From contig PBSP01000052.1 of the NCBI GenBank assembly GCA_002726845.1, positions 2,908-9,270 of the forward strand: DNA of 6,363 nucleotides, read 5' to 3'. The notes under the pieces are model-generated. The model made no database searches, was not told the origin of the DNA, and saw only the letters and a list, made by a program, of their open reading frames with translations. The stretch comes from Methanobacteriota archaeon. Its GTDB lineage: Archaea; Thermoplasmatota; Poseidoniia; Poseidoniales; Poseidoniaceae. How positions within the stretch are numbered: the first letter of the stretch is position 1; each line of letters opens with the position of its first letter. The translations under genes were made by a program, and so were the position numbers. Of this stretch, positions 6,118-6,363 are shown one piece after another.

Positions 6118-6363
6118 ATGGCCGGCCACTTTCAAGAATTTGAAGATCAATACTTGGAGACGATGTACAAATTTTATGAAGAAAACGGTGAAAACGCCAA
6201 CACGAGAGTCAGAACCGGTGATATCGCTGAGCGACTCGGTGTTTCACCCGCTTCAGCAACTGAAATGATTCAGCGTCTCTCCGCAAAAGGATACATCGAT
6301 TATGAGCGATACAAAGGGGCAAAGCTCACTGTAGAGGGTCTAAAGCACGGTCAAATGATAAAG
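6118..6363 (+). CDS. DtxR/MntR-family metal-dependent transcriptional repressor, N-terminal fragment
   Basis: The first 82 residues are present and the gene continues past the right edge. They form the winged-helix DNA-binding domain of the DtxR/MntR/IdeR family. The first helix is 'QYLETMYKFYEENG'. The helix-turn-helix 'RTGDIAERLGVSPASATEMI' (residues 32-51) closely follows the family pattern, and the wing has 'GYIDYERYKGAKLT'. Family members repress metal-uptake or oxidative-stress genes when Fe(II) or Mn(II) is bound. By alignment the first metal-ligand position (MntR D8, DtxR M10) is Gln11 here, while E14 matches MntR E11; the remaining ligands lie beyond the window, so metal identity cannot be stated. 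The ATG follows a run of seven G (6109-6115), an unusual Shine-Dalgarno-like element. The gene has its own TATA-like element and lies 38 bp after the surface-protein gene. Confidence 0.9.
   Translation, partial: MAGHFQEFEDQYLETMYKFYEENGENANTRVRTGDIAERLGVSPASATEMIQRLSAKGYIDYERYKGAKLTVEGLKHGQMIK

Noticed and set aside
1..6363. CRISPR array, tRNA/rRNA genes, insertion sequence or defence island
   Set aside because: No spaced repeats, no cloverleaf or rRNA-like stretch, and no transposase or terminal inverted repeats were seen. The Cid1-like enzyme does not carry the motifs of CRISPR or CBASS cyclases.

Overview
The window reads as archaeal DNA, most likely from an uncultured planktonic euryarchaeon of the Marine Group II / Poseidoniia kind. 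The basis is gene content: a RAD55/KaiC-type ATPase tail, a COG1340-type archaeal coiled-coil protein, a surface protein built of beta-sandwich domains with zinc ribbons on its inner side, a DtxR/MntR-type repressor behind an AT-rich TATA-like element, and tight gene packing with 4-bp overlaps. The lineage is inference; no rRNA or other phylogenetic marker is present.

Layout. Positions 1-159 (+) hold the 3' end of a probable RAD55-like ATPase, which meets a leftward cluster tail to tail. That cluster reads right to left on the minus strand: a 276-residue coiled-coil protein (3867 to 3037), a 705-residue nucleotidyltransferase (3040 to 923), a GNAT acetyltransferase (about 915 to 412) and an 87-residue Roadblock-like protein (402 to 139). 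Gaps are a few bases or negative, so it is probably one operon. Divergent from it, 3935-6079 (+) encodes a large secreted/membrane-anchored protein with two cytoplasmic zinc ribbons. A DtxR/MntR-type regulator begins at 6118 and runs off the right edge.

The main point of interest is the 705-residue protein. Its N-terminal half is a full-length relative of the eukaryotic Cid1/TUT4/TUT7 terminal uridylyltransferases. It has the GS motif, all three catalytic aspartates, the PAP-associated domain, and a histidine at the position that makes Cid1 prefer UTP over ATP. Its C-terminal half is a coiled coil that resembles the protein encoded immediately upstream, followed by very basic tails. The two genes overlap by 4 bp. 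The simplest model is a co-produced archaeal RNA 3'-tailing complex: a Cid1-like enzyme with a built-in coiled-coil arm plus a free coiled-coil partner. The enzyme family call rests on clear motif identity. The uridylation activity, the complex and any RNA target are inference.

No tRNA, rRNA, CRISPR array, insertion sequence or long repeat was seen. No stretch over 300 bases lacks a gene.
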